Part shown: positions 8,077 to 16,854 of the stretch, piece after piece
How the letters are laid out: each line of letters opens with the position of its first letter
Position numbering within the stretch: position 1 is the stretch's first letter
Position numbers and translations under genes: made by a program
Notes under the pieces: generated by a model
The model's input: the letters and a program-made list of their open reading frames with translations, nothing else
What the model was told of the DNA's origin: nothing
Database searches by the model: none
Source: Hyphomicrobiaceae bacterium
GTDB lineage: Bacteria; Pseudomonadota; Alphaproteobacteria; Rhizobiales; Hyphomicrobiaceae
Assembly: GCA_020638055.1 (NCBI GenBank)
Contig: JACKJH010000005.1
Coordinates: 1 to 64,000, forward strand
Direction: 5' to 3'
DNA: 64,000 nt

Positions 8077-8417
8077 CCTCGCTATTTCCTAGGGTCCGGA
8101 TCGTAGATCAAGGGCCAGTATTTAGCCTATGTCCAAAGCCGTATCCGTACATCCGGGTGCGGCTTTCGTTTGCCCGCAATGTCCGGCAGCAATCGTCAAC
8201 TGACCTGCGCAGGCGTTAAAATGCACCCGCTTCGGATCGCCGCGTGACTTGCTCCGTCGCCTGCATTTTGTCAGATGCTCTACATAATTTGGCCAAACGT
8301 CAAAAGACGGACTCCTACCGATTTTGCTACCGCATATGGACATGCATGGCTCGGCCACCGCGCACCCGCGCGGGGTCTAATGAGACATGCCAGTCACAAT
8401 TTGCGGAGGAAAACACG
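8077..8417. other. Intergenic region with a terminator hairpin
   Basis: It holds the hairpin at 8135-8172 and presumably the promoter of the DsrE-like gene. An open frame leading into that gene from 8244 lacks coding character and is not adopted. Confidence 0.5.
8135..8172 (+). terminator. Probable factor-independent terminator
   Basis: A 13-bp stem, AAAGCCGTATCCG with CGGGTGCGGCTTT (two G-U pairs), closes a six-base loop and is followed by CGTTTG. It lies downstream of the small basic ORF. The short T-tract makes it moderate rather than strong. Confidence 0.55.
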
Positions 8418-8873
8418 ATGAGACGCATTTCCGTCCTACTCGCACTGCTGGCCGCGATCTACTTGCCGTTTTTCGCGGATGGCGCGCAGGCTGCTGACCG
8501 CTATGATAAACAGAAAGCCGTCTATGACGTCCACTTCGATGGTGGTGAAGGTGATAAAGACTACCTACGGGCTTTGAGAAACGTCCAGAACCACGTGAAT
8601 GCCGTGGGCAAGGACAAAATCGAGCTGAAGGTCGTTCTGGCAGGTGACGGTCTTGGAATGCTCAAGAACGCAAACACGAATTTGAAACTGCAAGGCGTGA
8701 TTACCAATCTCAAAACTCAAAATGTTGCGTTCCTGGTCTGCAACAATACATTGGTCGGCCGCAAGATTGATCCCAACAGCTTGTTTGAAGTTTTCAAGGA
8801 AGACATCGTCCCTTCGGGCAATGCTGAAATCGCCCACTTGCAAGGCCAGGGCTTTGCTTACCTAAGACCGTGA
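8418..8873 (+). CDS. Exported DsrE-like protein
   Basis: The ATG at 8418 follows a perfect GGAGGA. The 151-residue product has a classical Sec signal (basic MRRIS, hydrophobic core, cleavage after GAQA). The mature domain has AVYDVHFDGGEGDKDYLRAL, ELKVVLAGDGLGML and VAFLVCNNTLVGRKID, matching the DsrE/DsrF-like alpha/beta fold with a single conserved Cys. Cytosolic DsrE proteins carry sulfur, whereas exported single-domain members are of unknown role. It lies alone between intergenic regions. Confidence 0.75.
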   Translation: MRRISVLLALLAAIYLPFFADGAQAADRYDKQKAVYDVHFDGGEGDKDYLRALRNVQNHVNAVGKDKIELKVVLAGDGLGMLKNANTNLKLQGVITNLKTQNVAFLVCNNTLVGRKIDPNSLFEVFKEDIVPSGNAEIAHLQGQGFAYLRP

Positions 8874-8975
8874 CCTGCATACCGCTTCGATGAATGTTGA
8901 TGGTGACCGCCAATAATCGCAACAAGCGTGGACGGCGCCACCTTCAACGGGCGTGTCGGCATCGTCAAATGACAA

Positions 8976-9590
8976 TTACTCGGTCATTGGCGGTGCCTGC
9001 TTGGTCTCCAACGACAGGCCGGCAAGCCTCCAAGCCCCATCAACAGCCTCGGCAACAATCGCGAAATGCACTTGTTTTGGTGCCGTCTTGTAATAGCCAA
9101 TGAGTTTCAAAGATCCGTCAGCCGCAATCATCGGCTCCTGTACCAAGGTCGGCGCATAAAGAATGATTGGCGTTAAGTCGATATTTGAACGGCGCAGCCA
9201 TGCAAATGCCTTTGAAAGGCTCTGCGTTGAATTTTCGCTCTGAAACTTAGGCGTAGAAAGCGCCAGAAGAACAGAATAGTTGTCCGTTAGAGTTGCCTGA
9301 CTGAGAGCGACCATGAACGTTTGAACGATAAGGGCAAGCTGCGTCCGGCTCGGCATTGGCGGCAATGCGGGATTGGTCGCGTGCACCAATTTGCCAACTG
9401 CAACCGGATGGCTCGGCGGTGGCGGCAACACAGGCTTAACCTTGGCAGACACTTTGGAACCAACCGCTGACTGATTCTGTGCTTTCGCCTCCGCGCGCAT
9501 CTCATCTTGCGCATGCGCTACGCCATGGACGCCAAGCACAACAACTGCACTTGCAAACACGACCCGGATCCAAGACCACCAACTCACCAT
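8976..9590 (-). CDS. Exported protein of unknown function downstream of the adhesin
   Basis: I start at the ATG at 9590 because it gives a clean Sec signal (MVSWWSWIRVVFASAVVV, cleavage near AHA-QDE). An ATG at 9629 is the alternative. The mature protein has a Pro-rich linker (PVLPPPPSHP) and then a compact domain of about 130 residues containing LIVQTFMVALSQATLTDNYS, FAWLRRSNIDLTPI and a closing WRLAGLSLETKQ. The domain has the look of an NTF2-like cone fold. It is transcribed in the same direction as the adhesin and starts only about 44 bases after the adhesin stop, so it may be co-transcribed and assist or accompany it. No named family is recognised. Confidence 0.6.
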   Translation of the reverse strand: MVSWWSWIRVVFASAVVVLGVHGVAHAQDEMRAEAKAQNQSAVGSKVSAKVKPVLPPPPSHPVAVGKLVHATNPALPPMPSRTQLALIVQTFMVALSQATLTDNYSVLLALSTPKFQSENSTQSLSKAFAWLRRSNIDLTPIILYAPTLVQEPMIAADGSLKLIGYYKTAPKQVHFAIVAEAVDGAWRLAGLSLETKQAPPMTE

Positions 9591-9633
9591 CGCCAAGGTG
9601 CCAACACCAAATCTACCGGTTGGCGCCATTAGG

Positions 9634-12324
9634 TCAGCGCCAAGTCCACTGCAGTCCAAGTCGACCGCCCATCACTGTATCAGACTTATAACCGAAGAAA
9701 CTGGATGAACCAGCGCCGAAAGATCCATCCAGCGCGATACGGTCACCCTGCAGCAGGCATTCGCGGCACAAAACACCAATGGCACTTACCCCGAACGCAT
9801 CAGCCCCACCATCGAAATTACCCCAGCCAACGCGGACGCCGAAATTTTCCCGTTGGGTTAGGCTCGGGGCTTCAACGGCAAGCGCAATGGCAATGCCTGC
9901 GCGAAGAACGCCAACTTCCTTGAAGACAGCACCGCCGTCTGATGCCAGATGCCCCATAGCATCTGTTGTCGGCAATTGAAGCAACCCGGATTGCCGTGCC
10001 TTGCTTTGTGCCGACGTGATTCCAGGCGCACGCAAACTGTCGTTTGTGGTGCCCAGAACAATCTCATTGGTATTCTCAGACGTCGCTCCTGAGCCCACGA
10101 CCGTTGATCCAGCATGAGTGGAGCGCGCTCCACTACCCAGCGCACTTGAGTTCGTAGCCGAAGCCACGCTGTTTTGGCCATAAGCTGCTGAACCATCGCC
10201 GCTTGCAGTTGCACCCCCACCAACCGCAATCGCACTCGTACCGGTTGCAGACGCTTGTGAACCGATTGCCGTCGCACTGGCGCCGTTTGCTGATGAGTTA
10301 TCACCGATTGCAACCGCACCAAGGCCGACTGCCAGGTTGCTGTTGCCGAGAGCCACTGCGCCCTGTCCGGTCGCGGTATTGTTAGCGCCAACGGCAAGTG
10401 CCCCCGTACCTGTTGCCGTATTGAGATCGCCTATCGCGACTGCTCCGTCACCACTTGCAGTGTTAAGCAGACCCAGTGAAATCGCGCCCTTCCCCGAGAG
10501 CACCGTAGACTGCGAACCACCGGCAATCGAGCCTGCTCCAGCTCCCGCCGCAACGGTATTGCGATCACCGATTGCAACTGTAGACTCAGCCAGTGCCTTC
10601 GATTGCGTACCGACGGCCGTTGTGTTGGAGCCCGTCGCATTGGCGAGACTGCCAACCGCAGTGGAATTTAAACCAACAGCATTTGTCTGGTTGCCCAACG
10701 CTTCAGCGAACATGCCGCTGGCGAAGGCCATCCGCCCGATGGAAACAGTACCCTGCCCGTCGGCCGTCGAGTTGTCACCCATCGCCGTGGCACTCTCACC
10801 CGTGGCGCTTGCCAGGACGCCCGTCGCTGTCGCCCCGGTGCCGTCGGCTTTGGCCATCACACCTGTTGCCGTCGTGCTCTTCCCAGTGGCCGTGGCGCGG
10901 TCACCGGTTGCGGTGGCCCCGTCACCACTGGCGTTGGCCTGGTTGCCGGTTGCCGTCGCATTGATGCCGTTCGCGGTCGTTTGTGTACCTGTCGCGGTGG
11001 TTCCTGAACCCGAAGCCGTTGCGCTCGCACCGGTGGCTGTCGCGTTGGTCCCCGTCGCCGATGAACTGGTGCCGGTCGCCGTCGCGCCTGAACCATCAGC
11101 GGTGGCACTTGCACCCGTGGCTGTTGCAAAGTTGCCTTTGGCAGATGAACTCGTGCCCGTGGCGGTTGTGCTTGAGCCGTTAGCAGTTGCATTCGAACCG
11201 GTGGCGGTCGCGTTTTCACCTGTGGCGGACGCACTGGAACCTGTGGCGGTAGCGTCTACGCCATCAGCCGATGCACTCGCGCCGGTGGCGGTAGCATTGC
11301 CGCCCTTGGCGGATGCGCTCGTGCCTGTAGCGGTCGCACCTATGCCATCGGCCGATGCCTGTGCCCCGATTGCAGTAGAGTTGCTTCCCAAGGCTGATGC
11401 GCCGGCGCCGACCGCCGTGGCACCATCGCCATCAGCATTCGCGTTATAGCCCAGAGCCGTTGCACCAATGCCGTTTGCGATTGCGTTGGCGCCGATTGCT
11501 GTTGCGCCCTCACCGGTCGCCGATGCCCCAGTGCCGAACGCCGAAGCATTGGCATTGGAGGCCGACGCGCCATTGCCGATCGCAATGGCATCGGCGTTAT
11601 CCGTGGTTGCAAGATCTCCCTCACCTGCACCCGAAAGCGACCCGCCGCCAAGCGTTATTCCAGGCGCGTAGGACACGCCATCCGGATTACCCAACGTGAG
11701 CTTATCGCCAAATGCCGATATGCCCTGCGCCGCGGCAAAATTTGCCCAGGTCTCAACCGTTCCTGTAAATTGGGCATTACAGTTCGGTAAGCTGTTTTGT
11801 ACATCAGTTGTGATAACTGATCCGAGATGCAGACCTGCACCGACACCTTGAATGACGATGCCAGGAATTTCTCCAACACTATCAACTGCGGCCCCAATGC
11901 CCTCAACAATAATTCCTATAACATCCGTAGCTACCGACGCAGCGTCCAGGCCAACCAGCACATCATCAAGCTGCTGCGCGCAAGTCCCCAGTTCCCCAGC
12001 CATCGAGTTTGAGACTAATTTATTGATCTTATCCTCTTTTTCACTCCTGGTGAGTTTATCGTTTTCCATGACAGCTTGGATATCTTTCTCAAGCTGTGAC
12101 GTGTCCTTTCTGCTCGCTGGCGTATCGGTTGTAACGTTGTAGTTGGGCTTAAAGTTTCCAGGCTCTACGATGATCGACGTGTCCGCTGCTGTTGCCGATG
12201 AAGCACACATTTGAAGCGCAAGAGCCGCCAGCGCTAGAGAACCGATGGCACGGAACTTATGTCCCGAATAGTGATAACAACTCGGTTTAAGTATTCCGCC
12301 TACCGATATTAAAACACTACGCAT
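9634..12324 (-). CDS. Trimeric autotransporter adhesin (YadA/Hia-like)
   Basis: An 896-residue product from the ATG at 12324, with TTGGAGAG upstream; two more in-frame starts lie just before. Layout: an extended signal peptide ending near SATA-AD; a short charged coiled coil (about 72-108); a Gly-rich hydrophobic domain bounded by two cysteines (about 115-182); a head of about 36 fourteen-residue left-handed beta-roll units (about 243-750); a short neck (NEIVLGTTNDSLRAPGITSA); and a C-terminal anchor (LRAGIAIALAVEAPS ... GGRLGLQWTW) of the YadA barrel type, ending in Arg. No long coiled-coil stalk is visible. Such proteins trimerise in the outer membrane and mediate adhesion or autoagglutination. 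The N-terminal third and the upstream region are AT-rich compared with neighbours, suggesting transfer. Confidence 0.92.
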   Translation of the reverse strand: MRSVLISVGGILKPSCYHYSGHKFRAIGSLALAALALQMCASSATAADTSIIVEPGNFKPNYNVTTDTPASRKDTSQLEKDIQAVMENDKLTRSEKEDKINKLVSNSMAGELGTCAQQLDDVLVGLDAASVATDVIGIIVEGIGAAVDSVGEIPGIVIQGVGAGLHLGSVITTDVQNSLPNCNAQFTGTVETWANFAAAQGISAFGDKLTLGNPDGVSYAPGITLGGGSLSGAGEGDLATTDNADAIAIGNGASASNANASAFGTGASATGEGATAIGANAIANGIGATALGYNANADGDGATAVGAGASALGSNSTAIGAQASADGIGATATGTSASAKGGNATATGASASADGVDATATGSSASATGENATATGSNATANGSSTTATGTSSSAKGNFATATGASATADGSGATATGTSSSATGTNATATGASATASGSGTTATGTQTTANGINATATGNQANASGDGATATGDRATATGKSTTATGVMAKADGTGATATGVLASATGESATAMGDNSTADGQGTVSIGRMAFASGMFAEALGNQTNAVGLNSTAVGSLANATGSNTTAVGTQSKALAESTVAIGDRNTVAAGAGAGSIAGGSQSTVLSGKGAISLGLLNTASGDGAVAIGDLNTATGTGALAVGANNTATGQGAVALGNSNLAVGLGAVAIGDNSSANGASATAIGSQASATGTSAIAVGGGATASGDGSAAYGQNSVASATNSSALGSGARSTHAGSTVVGSGATSENTNEIVLGTTNDSLRAPGITSAQSKARQSGLLQLPTTDAMGHLASDGGAVFKEVGVLRAGIAIALAVEAPSLTQRENFGVRVGWGNFDGGADAFGVSAIGVLCRECLLQGDRIALDGSFGAGSSSFFGYKSDTVMGGRLGLQWTWR
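10080..11598 (-). repeat. Degenerate 42-bp coding repeats of the adhesin head
   Basis: About 36 units encode the Hep/Hag-type pattern x-A-x-A-[IVLT]-G-x-x-A-x-A-x-G. Thirteen consecutive central units read ATATG or TTATG where flanking units read AIG, AVG or ALG. The periodicity creates a long artefactual open frame on the opposite strand (10337-11449). Copy number could vary by recombination. Confidence 0.9.
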
Positions 12325-12554
12325 TATACTCTCCAACAGCCAAAGCAACTCTTACATCGAGCGCGGCACGCGTTGTACTCACACGGACCAATTACATCCG
12401 TTCAGGAATAATTGTTACGCAATTTATGTGGTAATGGGAGCGCATAGTATGCATTAATGATACAAACTTAGTGGTGTGGAGTATAAATATCACACCAAGC
12501 TGTGCGCCCGCATCCACTGGTCCGCTAATTGGCAAAACCAATACTCGGCAGCGA
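12325..12554 (-). promoter_or_regulatory. AT-rich upstream region of the adhesin
   Basis: A 230-base gap that is clearly richer in A+T than the surrounding genes and must contain the adhesin promoter. I cannot pick a single confident -35/-10 pair. Confidence 0.35.
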
Positions 12555-13385
12555 TCAGCAACAGTCCCAGTTGTAGACGACTTTGGAGAAGTCGCGCCGC
12601 TTGAGATCTTCCTCATGCATGAAGAACTGGGCAACGCCGCTGTCACCCCACATGATGCCATCGGTTGAATCGACCGTCAGCAACGTAAATTCGCCAAACG
12701 GGCGACCTGAGGAATACGCCCTGGGGTCGGTCTGTGTGAATGTCGGATAGCCGCCGAGCCGTAAAGCTGGCGGTTGAACAAAGTCGCAATAGGCCTCGTG
12801 CAGGGCATCGTCGGCCGCGATTTCCGGCAAGAGCTTTTCAAACCGATAGTCGGAACAATCGATCGGCATGGTGTCGAGAGCAAAAGATAACGCACGCGCC
12901 CTGAGCGGCTCTTCAAGCGGCAGGAACCCGCTACCTGGCGCAACTGTCAGGAATGAAAAATCATCCAACGCACGACGTTCCAGATCGGTATGATAGACAC
13001 ACGTAAAGCCTTCCGACCTGTTGGGGTTTTCGACGTCGCAACCGTAAAGGTCATCTGCGGCAATGAACACCTGCAACAGCCCTGATCGCGGAAACGGATC
13101 AAGAGGTGGCGTTTCAGAAAAATCAATTTGCGTGAGCAGGAAAAGAGGGTTTCCCTTCGCATCGCGTGGAAAGGGATCGCCTGCCGGCCACCACGGCAGT
13201 CCACCCATGCGACTGGCCAATGTGGAAACCGGCGCCATCTCCTCCACGCCGATGGCAATTATCGGCTGTTCTGTCTTGGCGATTTCTTCAAGGTAAGGCG
13301 CAAGCAGGCCGGACGCATCTTCGGCAAGATCCGTGATCGCCGCCTTGCCGCGCGGCCCGAACAGCCACTTATAGATGTCGACCAT
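12555..13385 (-). CDS. DUF1963 (YwqG-like) protein
   Basis: A 276-residue cytosolic protein. The family hallmarks are SRMGGLPWWPAGDPFPRDAKG followed by PLFLLTQIDFSE, then GLLQVFIAADDLYG, and a C-terminal LGGYPTFTQTDPR with VDSTDGIMWGDSGVAQFFMH. This order of a substrate-like loop, an FLLQID strand and a LGGYP turn is characteristic of the YwqG/DUF1963 fold. No biochemical role is established for the family. It ends YNWDCC, two terminal cysteines. It is read in the same direction as gatB, 54 bases after the gatB stop, and may be its downstream neighbour in one transcript. Confidence 0.85.
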   Translation of the reverse strand: MVDIYKWLFGPRGKAAITDLAEDASGLLAPYLEEIAKTEQPIIAIGVEEMAPVSTLASRMGGLPWWPAGDPFPRDAKGNPLFLLTQIDFSETPPLDPFPRSGLLQVFIAADDLYGCDVENPNRSEGFTCVYHTDLERRALDDFSFLTVAPGSGFLPLEEPLRARALSFALDTMPIDCSDYRFEKLLPEIAADDALHEAYCDFVQPPALRLGGYPTFTQTDPRAYSSGRPFGEFTLLTVDSTDGIMWGDSGVAQFFMHEEDLKRRDFSKVVYNWDCC

Positions 13386-13439
13386 TTTTTGCAGTTCCCA
13401 CCAGCAGTATTTGTCAACAAACTCTCACCGCTTCGAGCT

Positions 13440-14918
13440 CTACTCCACGCCCAGCTTCTTCTTCAGGATGTCATTTACCGCCTTCGGGTTGGCCTTGCCG
13501 CCCGACGCCTTCATAACCTGGCCGACGAACCAGCCGATCATTGACGGCTTTGCCTTCACCGCTTCGACCTTGTCAGGGTTGGCGACAATCACCTCATCGA
13601 CGGCTTTCTCAATGGCGCCAGTATCGGTCACCTGCTTCATGCCGCGCTTATCGACGATCTCGGCCGGATCTCCTCCTTCCGACCAGACAATCTCAAATAG
13701 ATCCTTGGCGATCTTTCCTGAAATCGTACCGTTGGAAATCAAGTCAACAATGCCGCCGATCTGCTCAGCGGAGACCGGGCTATCGGCGAGGTCGTGGCCC
13801 TCCTTGTTGAGACGACCCAACAACTCGTTGATAACGAAATTCGCCGTCTGTTTGCCGTCACGGCCCTTGGCCGCAGCTTCGAAAAAATCGGCACGTTCGC
13901 GTTCTGCAACCAGCACACTCGCATCGTAGTCCGTCAATCCGAAGTCACCGACCAGCCGCGCCTTTTTTTCATCGGGCAGTTCGGGCAGGTCTTTGGCAAG
14001 TTCATCGACGTAGGATTGCGAGAACTCAAGTGGCAACAAATCAGGATCGGGGAAATAGCGATAGTCGTGCGCTTCTTCCTTGGAACGCATCGAGCGCGTC
14101 TCTCCCTTGGCTGAATCAAACAGCCGCGTTTCCTGGTCTATGGTGCCACCGTCTTCGATGATGTCGATCTGGCGGCGCGCCTCCACTTCCACAGCCTGAC
14201 CAATGAAGCGTATTGAATTGACGTTCTTGATCTCGCAGCGCGTTCCGAATTCATCGCCCGGACGGCGCACCGAAACGTTCACGTCCGCGCGCAGATTTCC
14301 TTTTTCCATGTCACCATCGCAGGTTCCAAGATACCGAAGGATCGTGCGGAGCTTGGTGACGTAGGCTTGTGCTTCCTTTGCCGATCGCAGATCGGGCCGC
14401 GAAACGATCTCCATCAAGGCAACGCCTGAGCGATTAAGATCGACATAGGAAAACTCGGGATGCTGGTCGTGGATTGACTTGCCCGCGTCCTGTTCCAGAT
14501 GCAGACGCTCGATACCTACCGTCTTGGCGCCACCATCAATCTCGATCTCAATCTCGCCTTCACCGACGATCGGCTGCTTGTACTGCGAGATCTGATAACC
14601 CTGCGGCAGATCGGGATAGAAATAATTCTTCCGGTCAAACACGCTTTTGAGGTTGATCTGCGCTTTCAACCCCAATCCCGTTCGAATGGCCTGGGCAACG
14701 CACTCCTTGTTGATGACCGGCAGCATTCCCGGCATGGCCGCATCAACAAGCGACACATGGTCATTTGGTTCACCGCCGAACTGGGTGGAGGCACCGGAGA
14801 AAAGCTTGGCGCGAGAATTAACCTGCGCGTGCACTTCCATGCCTATCACCACTTCCCAGTCGCCAGTGGCACCCGGAATAAGATTGCTGTTGGTTGCGCT
14901 GGATGCCTTGTTTGCCAT
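13440..14918 (-). CDS. gatB: Aspartyl/glutamyl-tRNA amidotransferase subunit B
   Basis: A 492-residue product of family length. GatB motifs are present: [13 protein letters not shown] at the start of the cradle domain, [20 protein letters not shown] (the conserved kinase-like pocket), [11 protein letters not shown], and a helical C-terminal tail ending in [13 protein letters not shown]. GatB binds the mischarged Glu-tRNA(Gln) or Asp-tRNA(Asn) and phosphorylates the acyl group, while ammonia arrives from GatA. gatA and gatC lie 2.8 kb to the right rather than in the same operon. The start at 14918 (MANKASS) is an ATG. Confidence 0.97.
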   Translation of the reverse strand: MANKASSATNSNLIPGATGDWEVVIGMEVHAQVNSRAKLFSGASTQFGGEPNDHVSLVDAAMPGMLPVINKECVAQAIRTGLGLKAQINLKSVFDRKNYFYPDLPQGYQISQYKQPIVGEGEIEIEIDGGAKTVGIERLHLEQDAGKSIHDQHPEFSYVDLNRSGVALMEIVSRPDLRSAKEAQAYVTKLRTILRYLGTCDGDMEKGNLRADVNVSVRRPGDEFGTRCEIKNVNSIRFIGQAVEVEARRQIDIIEDGGTIDQETRLFDSAKGETRSMRSKEEAHDYRYFPDPDLLPLEFSQSYVDELAKDLPELPDEKKARLVGDFGLTDYDASVLVAERERADFFEAAAKGRDGKQTANFVINELLGRLNKEGHDLADSPVSAEQIGGIVDLISNGTISGKIAKDLFEIVWSEGGDPAEIVDKRGMKQVTDTGAIEKAVDEVIVANPDKVEAVKAKPSMIGWFVGQVMKASGGKANPKAVNDILKKKLGVE

Positions 14919-14963
14919 GGCAGTTTCGTGCAGCCTCCGATCGAGTTCGATTACGCCTTCTGC

Positions 14964-15070
14964 CTAGAGCCCGCTCACGTTTCATGGAATCGATAACGGG
15001 CTTTATGCTTTTGATTGTCGCCAAGTTTTACACGCTGAACCGCGTCACATTTCAGCGAAACATGCTCTAG
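14964..15070 (-). repeat. RIME-like two-hairpin repeat, family B
   Basis: An inverted copy of the element at 361-465. It begins CTAGAGCCCG, contains CATGGAATCGATAACGGGCT as the second hairpin, and ends with the CATGCTCTAG arm. It lies between divergent gatB and the DUF1353 gene. Confidence 0.8.
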
Positions 15071-15124
15071 GCTGCGACGCGCCAACGGTCAAGTTTTTGA
15101 GAAATCTTGCGATGGGGGGTGAAA

Positions 15125-15784
15125 ATGCATGGCCGGACAATGAACAAATGGCCTGGATTGGCAGCAGTTGCGGTCGCAGCTCTCAGCCTGGGTGGCTGCC
15201 TGGAAATGATCTATGGCTGGCATTACGATCAAACCAAATCCGGCGACCTGAAAGGTACGATCCGCATCACCTGGGTGGGGCAGGACCAGTTCATCTATGA
15301 ACCAGATCCCGTCGATCCGCTTACCTTCAAGCGCGCCGACGGCACAGTGATCCGGCCGCAGGCGATGTACACCGATGGCGGCTCAATTCCCCAGGCCCTG
15401 CGCGTGATCAAAGCCTATTCACCGTGGGGTTATGCGCCTTCATTCCTGCTCCACGACTGGCTGTTCGTCGTCAAGCAATGCAAGCTTGCGGGCTACGAAA
15501 AGCTCACCCTTGAGGATGCCGCAGACGTGTTGTCGGAGTCGATGAAAACGCTCATGGAAAAACCCAACTTCGGCGGGGTCAACAAGCTCGTCCACTATTC
15601 GATGTATGAAGGCGTTCTTTCTTCGACCGCGCGCGACTACTGGGATAACGGCAAGTGCAACGCCCCAGACGCAAAGATCCAGCGTGTTCCAGACGAAGCA
15701 CCGCGCACGCGCTCGCTGGCACCATCCACGGGCAGGTCGGAAGCTGCAGCCCCATACCCTTCGTTCGTCATAAAGGTTCCGTGA
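15125..15784 (+). CDS. DUF1353 lipoprotein
   Basis: The ATG at 15125 follows a GGGGGGTG ribosome site; ATG 15140 is the alternative. The 219-residue product has a lipoprotein signal with the lipobox LSLGGC. The mature domain shows the DUF1353 signature: a beta-rich start, then DGGSIPQALRVIKAYSPWGY and PSFLLHDWLFVVKQC, with conserved His-Asp and the WG motif, then helices. DUF1353 domains are often phage-derived or peptidase-like in context, but no activity is demonstrated. The Pro/Ser/Thr-rich tail after residue 180 is probably disordered. Confidence 0.82.
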   Translation: MHGRTMNKWPGLAAVAVAALSLGGCLEMIYGWHYDQTKSGDLKGTIRITWVGQDQFIYEPDPVDPLTFKRADGTVIRPQAMYTDGGSIPQALRVIKAYSPWGYAPSFLLHDWLFVVKQCKLAGYEKLTLEDAADVLSESMKTLMEKPNFGGVNKLVHYSMYEGVLSSTARDYWDNGKCNAPDAKIQRVPDEAPRTRSLAPSTGRSEAAAPYPSFVIKVP

Positions 15785-15835
15785 CGCCGACACCCGGCTT
15801 CACACAGCAGGAAAAAGAGCAAACGAAGAGCGTCG

Positions 15836-16348
15836 TCACTTCTGTTTGGCGGGCAAGTCTGGGGCGGCTGCACCAGGTGCGTATTTGCGCAAAGGCAAGC
15901 CGGTTTTGATCCAGCCTGGTCCGTAGCGCCCACCAACCATGCCCTCGGCAACGTTGATGACGTGGGTATAACCAGCCTGTTCCAATGGCCCAACCAGCTT
16001 GCTGGTGCGGTTGCCCGTGCGACAGATGATTGCAAGCGGTTTGGACCGGTCACCGCCAAGCGCTGCATCAAGCTGTTTCATGAACTCAGGTCCGGCCTGG
16101 TGCATGGTGATTGCGTAACCCGACGCGGGCAGACCGGTCTGCTGCCACTCCTGCGGCGTGCGCACATCCACCAGCACAACCTCGCCGCTCATGGCTTTAT
16201 CATTCGCTTCCTTGGGTGACATCAATTCCCCCGCCGCCGCGCCACCAGAAAACATTCGCAATGCCAAAAAGCCAATCAAACCGAGCACCACGATGTAAGG
16301 CAGCTTGTCCGATAGGCTGCCACGCATCAGGTCGTTCAAGAAATCCAT
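15836..16348 (-). CDS. Membrane-anchored rhodanese-domain protein
   Basis: A 170-residue product. An N-terminal helix (LPYIVVLGLIGFLALRMF) anchors it, and the rhodanese domain follows with VVLVDVRTPQEWQQTGLP and the active-site loop ICRTGNRT holding the catalytic Cys. It can carry a sulfane sulfur or act as a redox/thiol enzyme at the membrane, and the acceptor is not known. The C-terminal part GRYGPGWIKTGLPLRKY is family-typical. A family B repeat lies directly upstream of its start. Confidence 0.9.
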   Translation of the reverse strand: MDFLNDLMRGSLSDKLPYIVVLGLIGFLALRMFSGGAAAGELMSPKEANDKAMSGEVVLVDVRTPQEWQQTGLPASGYAITMHQAGPEFMKQLDAALGGDRSKPLAIICRTGNRTSKLVGPLEQAGYTHVINVAEGMVGGRYGPGWIKTGLPLRKYAPGAAAPDLPAKQK

Positions 16349-16852
16349 ATGTCTGTCCCGGATCTAAAGGCCAAAAAACTCTACAGCCCGTTCGCCTTTC
16401 ATGGCATCTATAACGGGCTTCATGCTTTTGATTGGATCGTGTTTTTCACGCCGAACCGCTGCACACTTCAGCTAAACATGCTCTAATCAGACTATAGGAA
16501 TCCGAACGGCAAATTCCAGCGAGGCATGGTGCCGCGCAGCCTGCCTGTTGCGGCAGAATGATCCCGATATAACGCACAGCGCTCTAGCCCGCCTTTCTCA
16601 CGAGAGTACGGCCGTCATCGCGCGGGCGCGAGATCGACCCGCAAGGAGGGAGGCGAAAAGCGTAGCGGTGGTCTACGGTTGAGCCGCCCGACGCAGCGGT
16701 CGGCCGCGCCAGCGCGACCCGCAGGGCGGGGTGAAAATGATGACAGTCTGTGTCGTGCCGCTTGCCCGATGTCCCACATCGAACGACGCGGCTCTCCTGG
16801 CCTGTCATCATTTTCACCTCCGTGCCGGCCACACCATCGTGAGAAAGGCGGG
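16349..16852. other. Intergenic region made almost wholly of repeats
   Basis: It contains a family B repeat (16381-16486) and the inverted-repeat element (16586-16854). Open frames here on both strands are by-products of GC-rich palindromes. Confidence 0.7.
16381..16486 (-). repeat. RIME-like two-hairpin repeat, family B
   Basis: It reads parallel to 14964-15070 (GCCCGTTCGCC, TAACGGGCTTCATGCTTTTG, then CCGAACCGCTGCACACTTCA and CATGCTCTAA). Sequence between the two copies is well matched over about 100 bases. Confidence 0.8.
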
Positions 16853-16854
16853 CT
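16586..16854. repeat. 269-bp nested inverted-repeat (MITE-like) element
   Basis: The ends are perfect 18-bp inverted repeats, AGCCCGCCTTTCTCACGA (16586-16603) and its complement (16837-16854). Inside is a second perfect 16-bp pair, GTGAAAATGATGACAG (16731-16746) and its complement (16802-16817). Small hairpins lie in both arms (CGTAG...CTACG; CGATGTCCCACATCG). It encodes no protein. The right end overlaps the TAG stop of the neighbouring membrane gene. The mobile origin is inferred; no target duplication is certain. Confidence 0.7.

Noticed and set aside
8244..8417. Upstream extension of the DsrE-like protein.
   Set aside because: It would bury the signal peptide, while the ATG at 8418 follows a perfect GGAGGA.
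10337..11449. A 370-codon open frame antisense to the adhesin, rich in Val, Ala and Pro.
   Set aside because: It is the complement of the 42-bp adhesin repeats; its regular VAVAPVP-like pattern has no independent support.
10080..11598. Regular repeats that could be mistaken for a CRISPR array.
   Set aside because: Repeats are in frame, degenerate and lack unique spacers; they encode the adhesin head.
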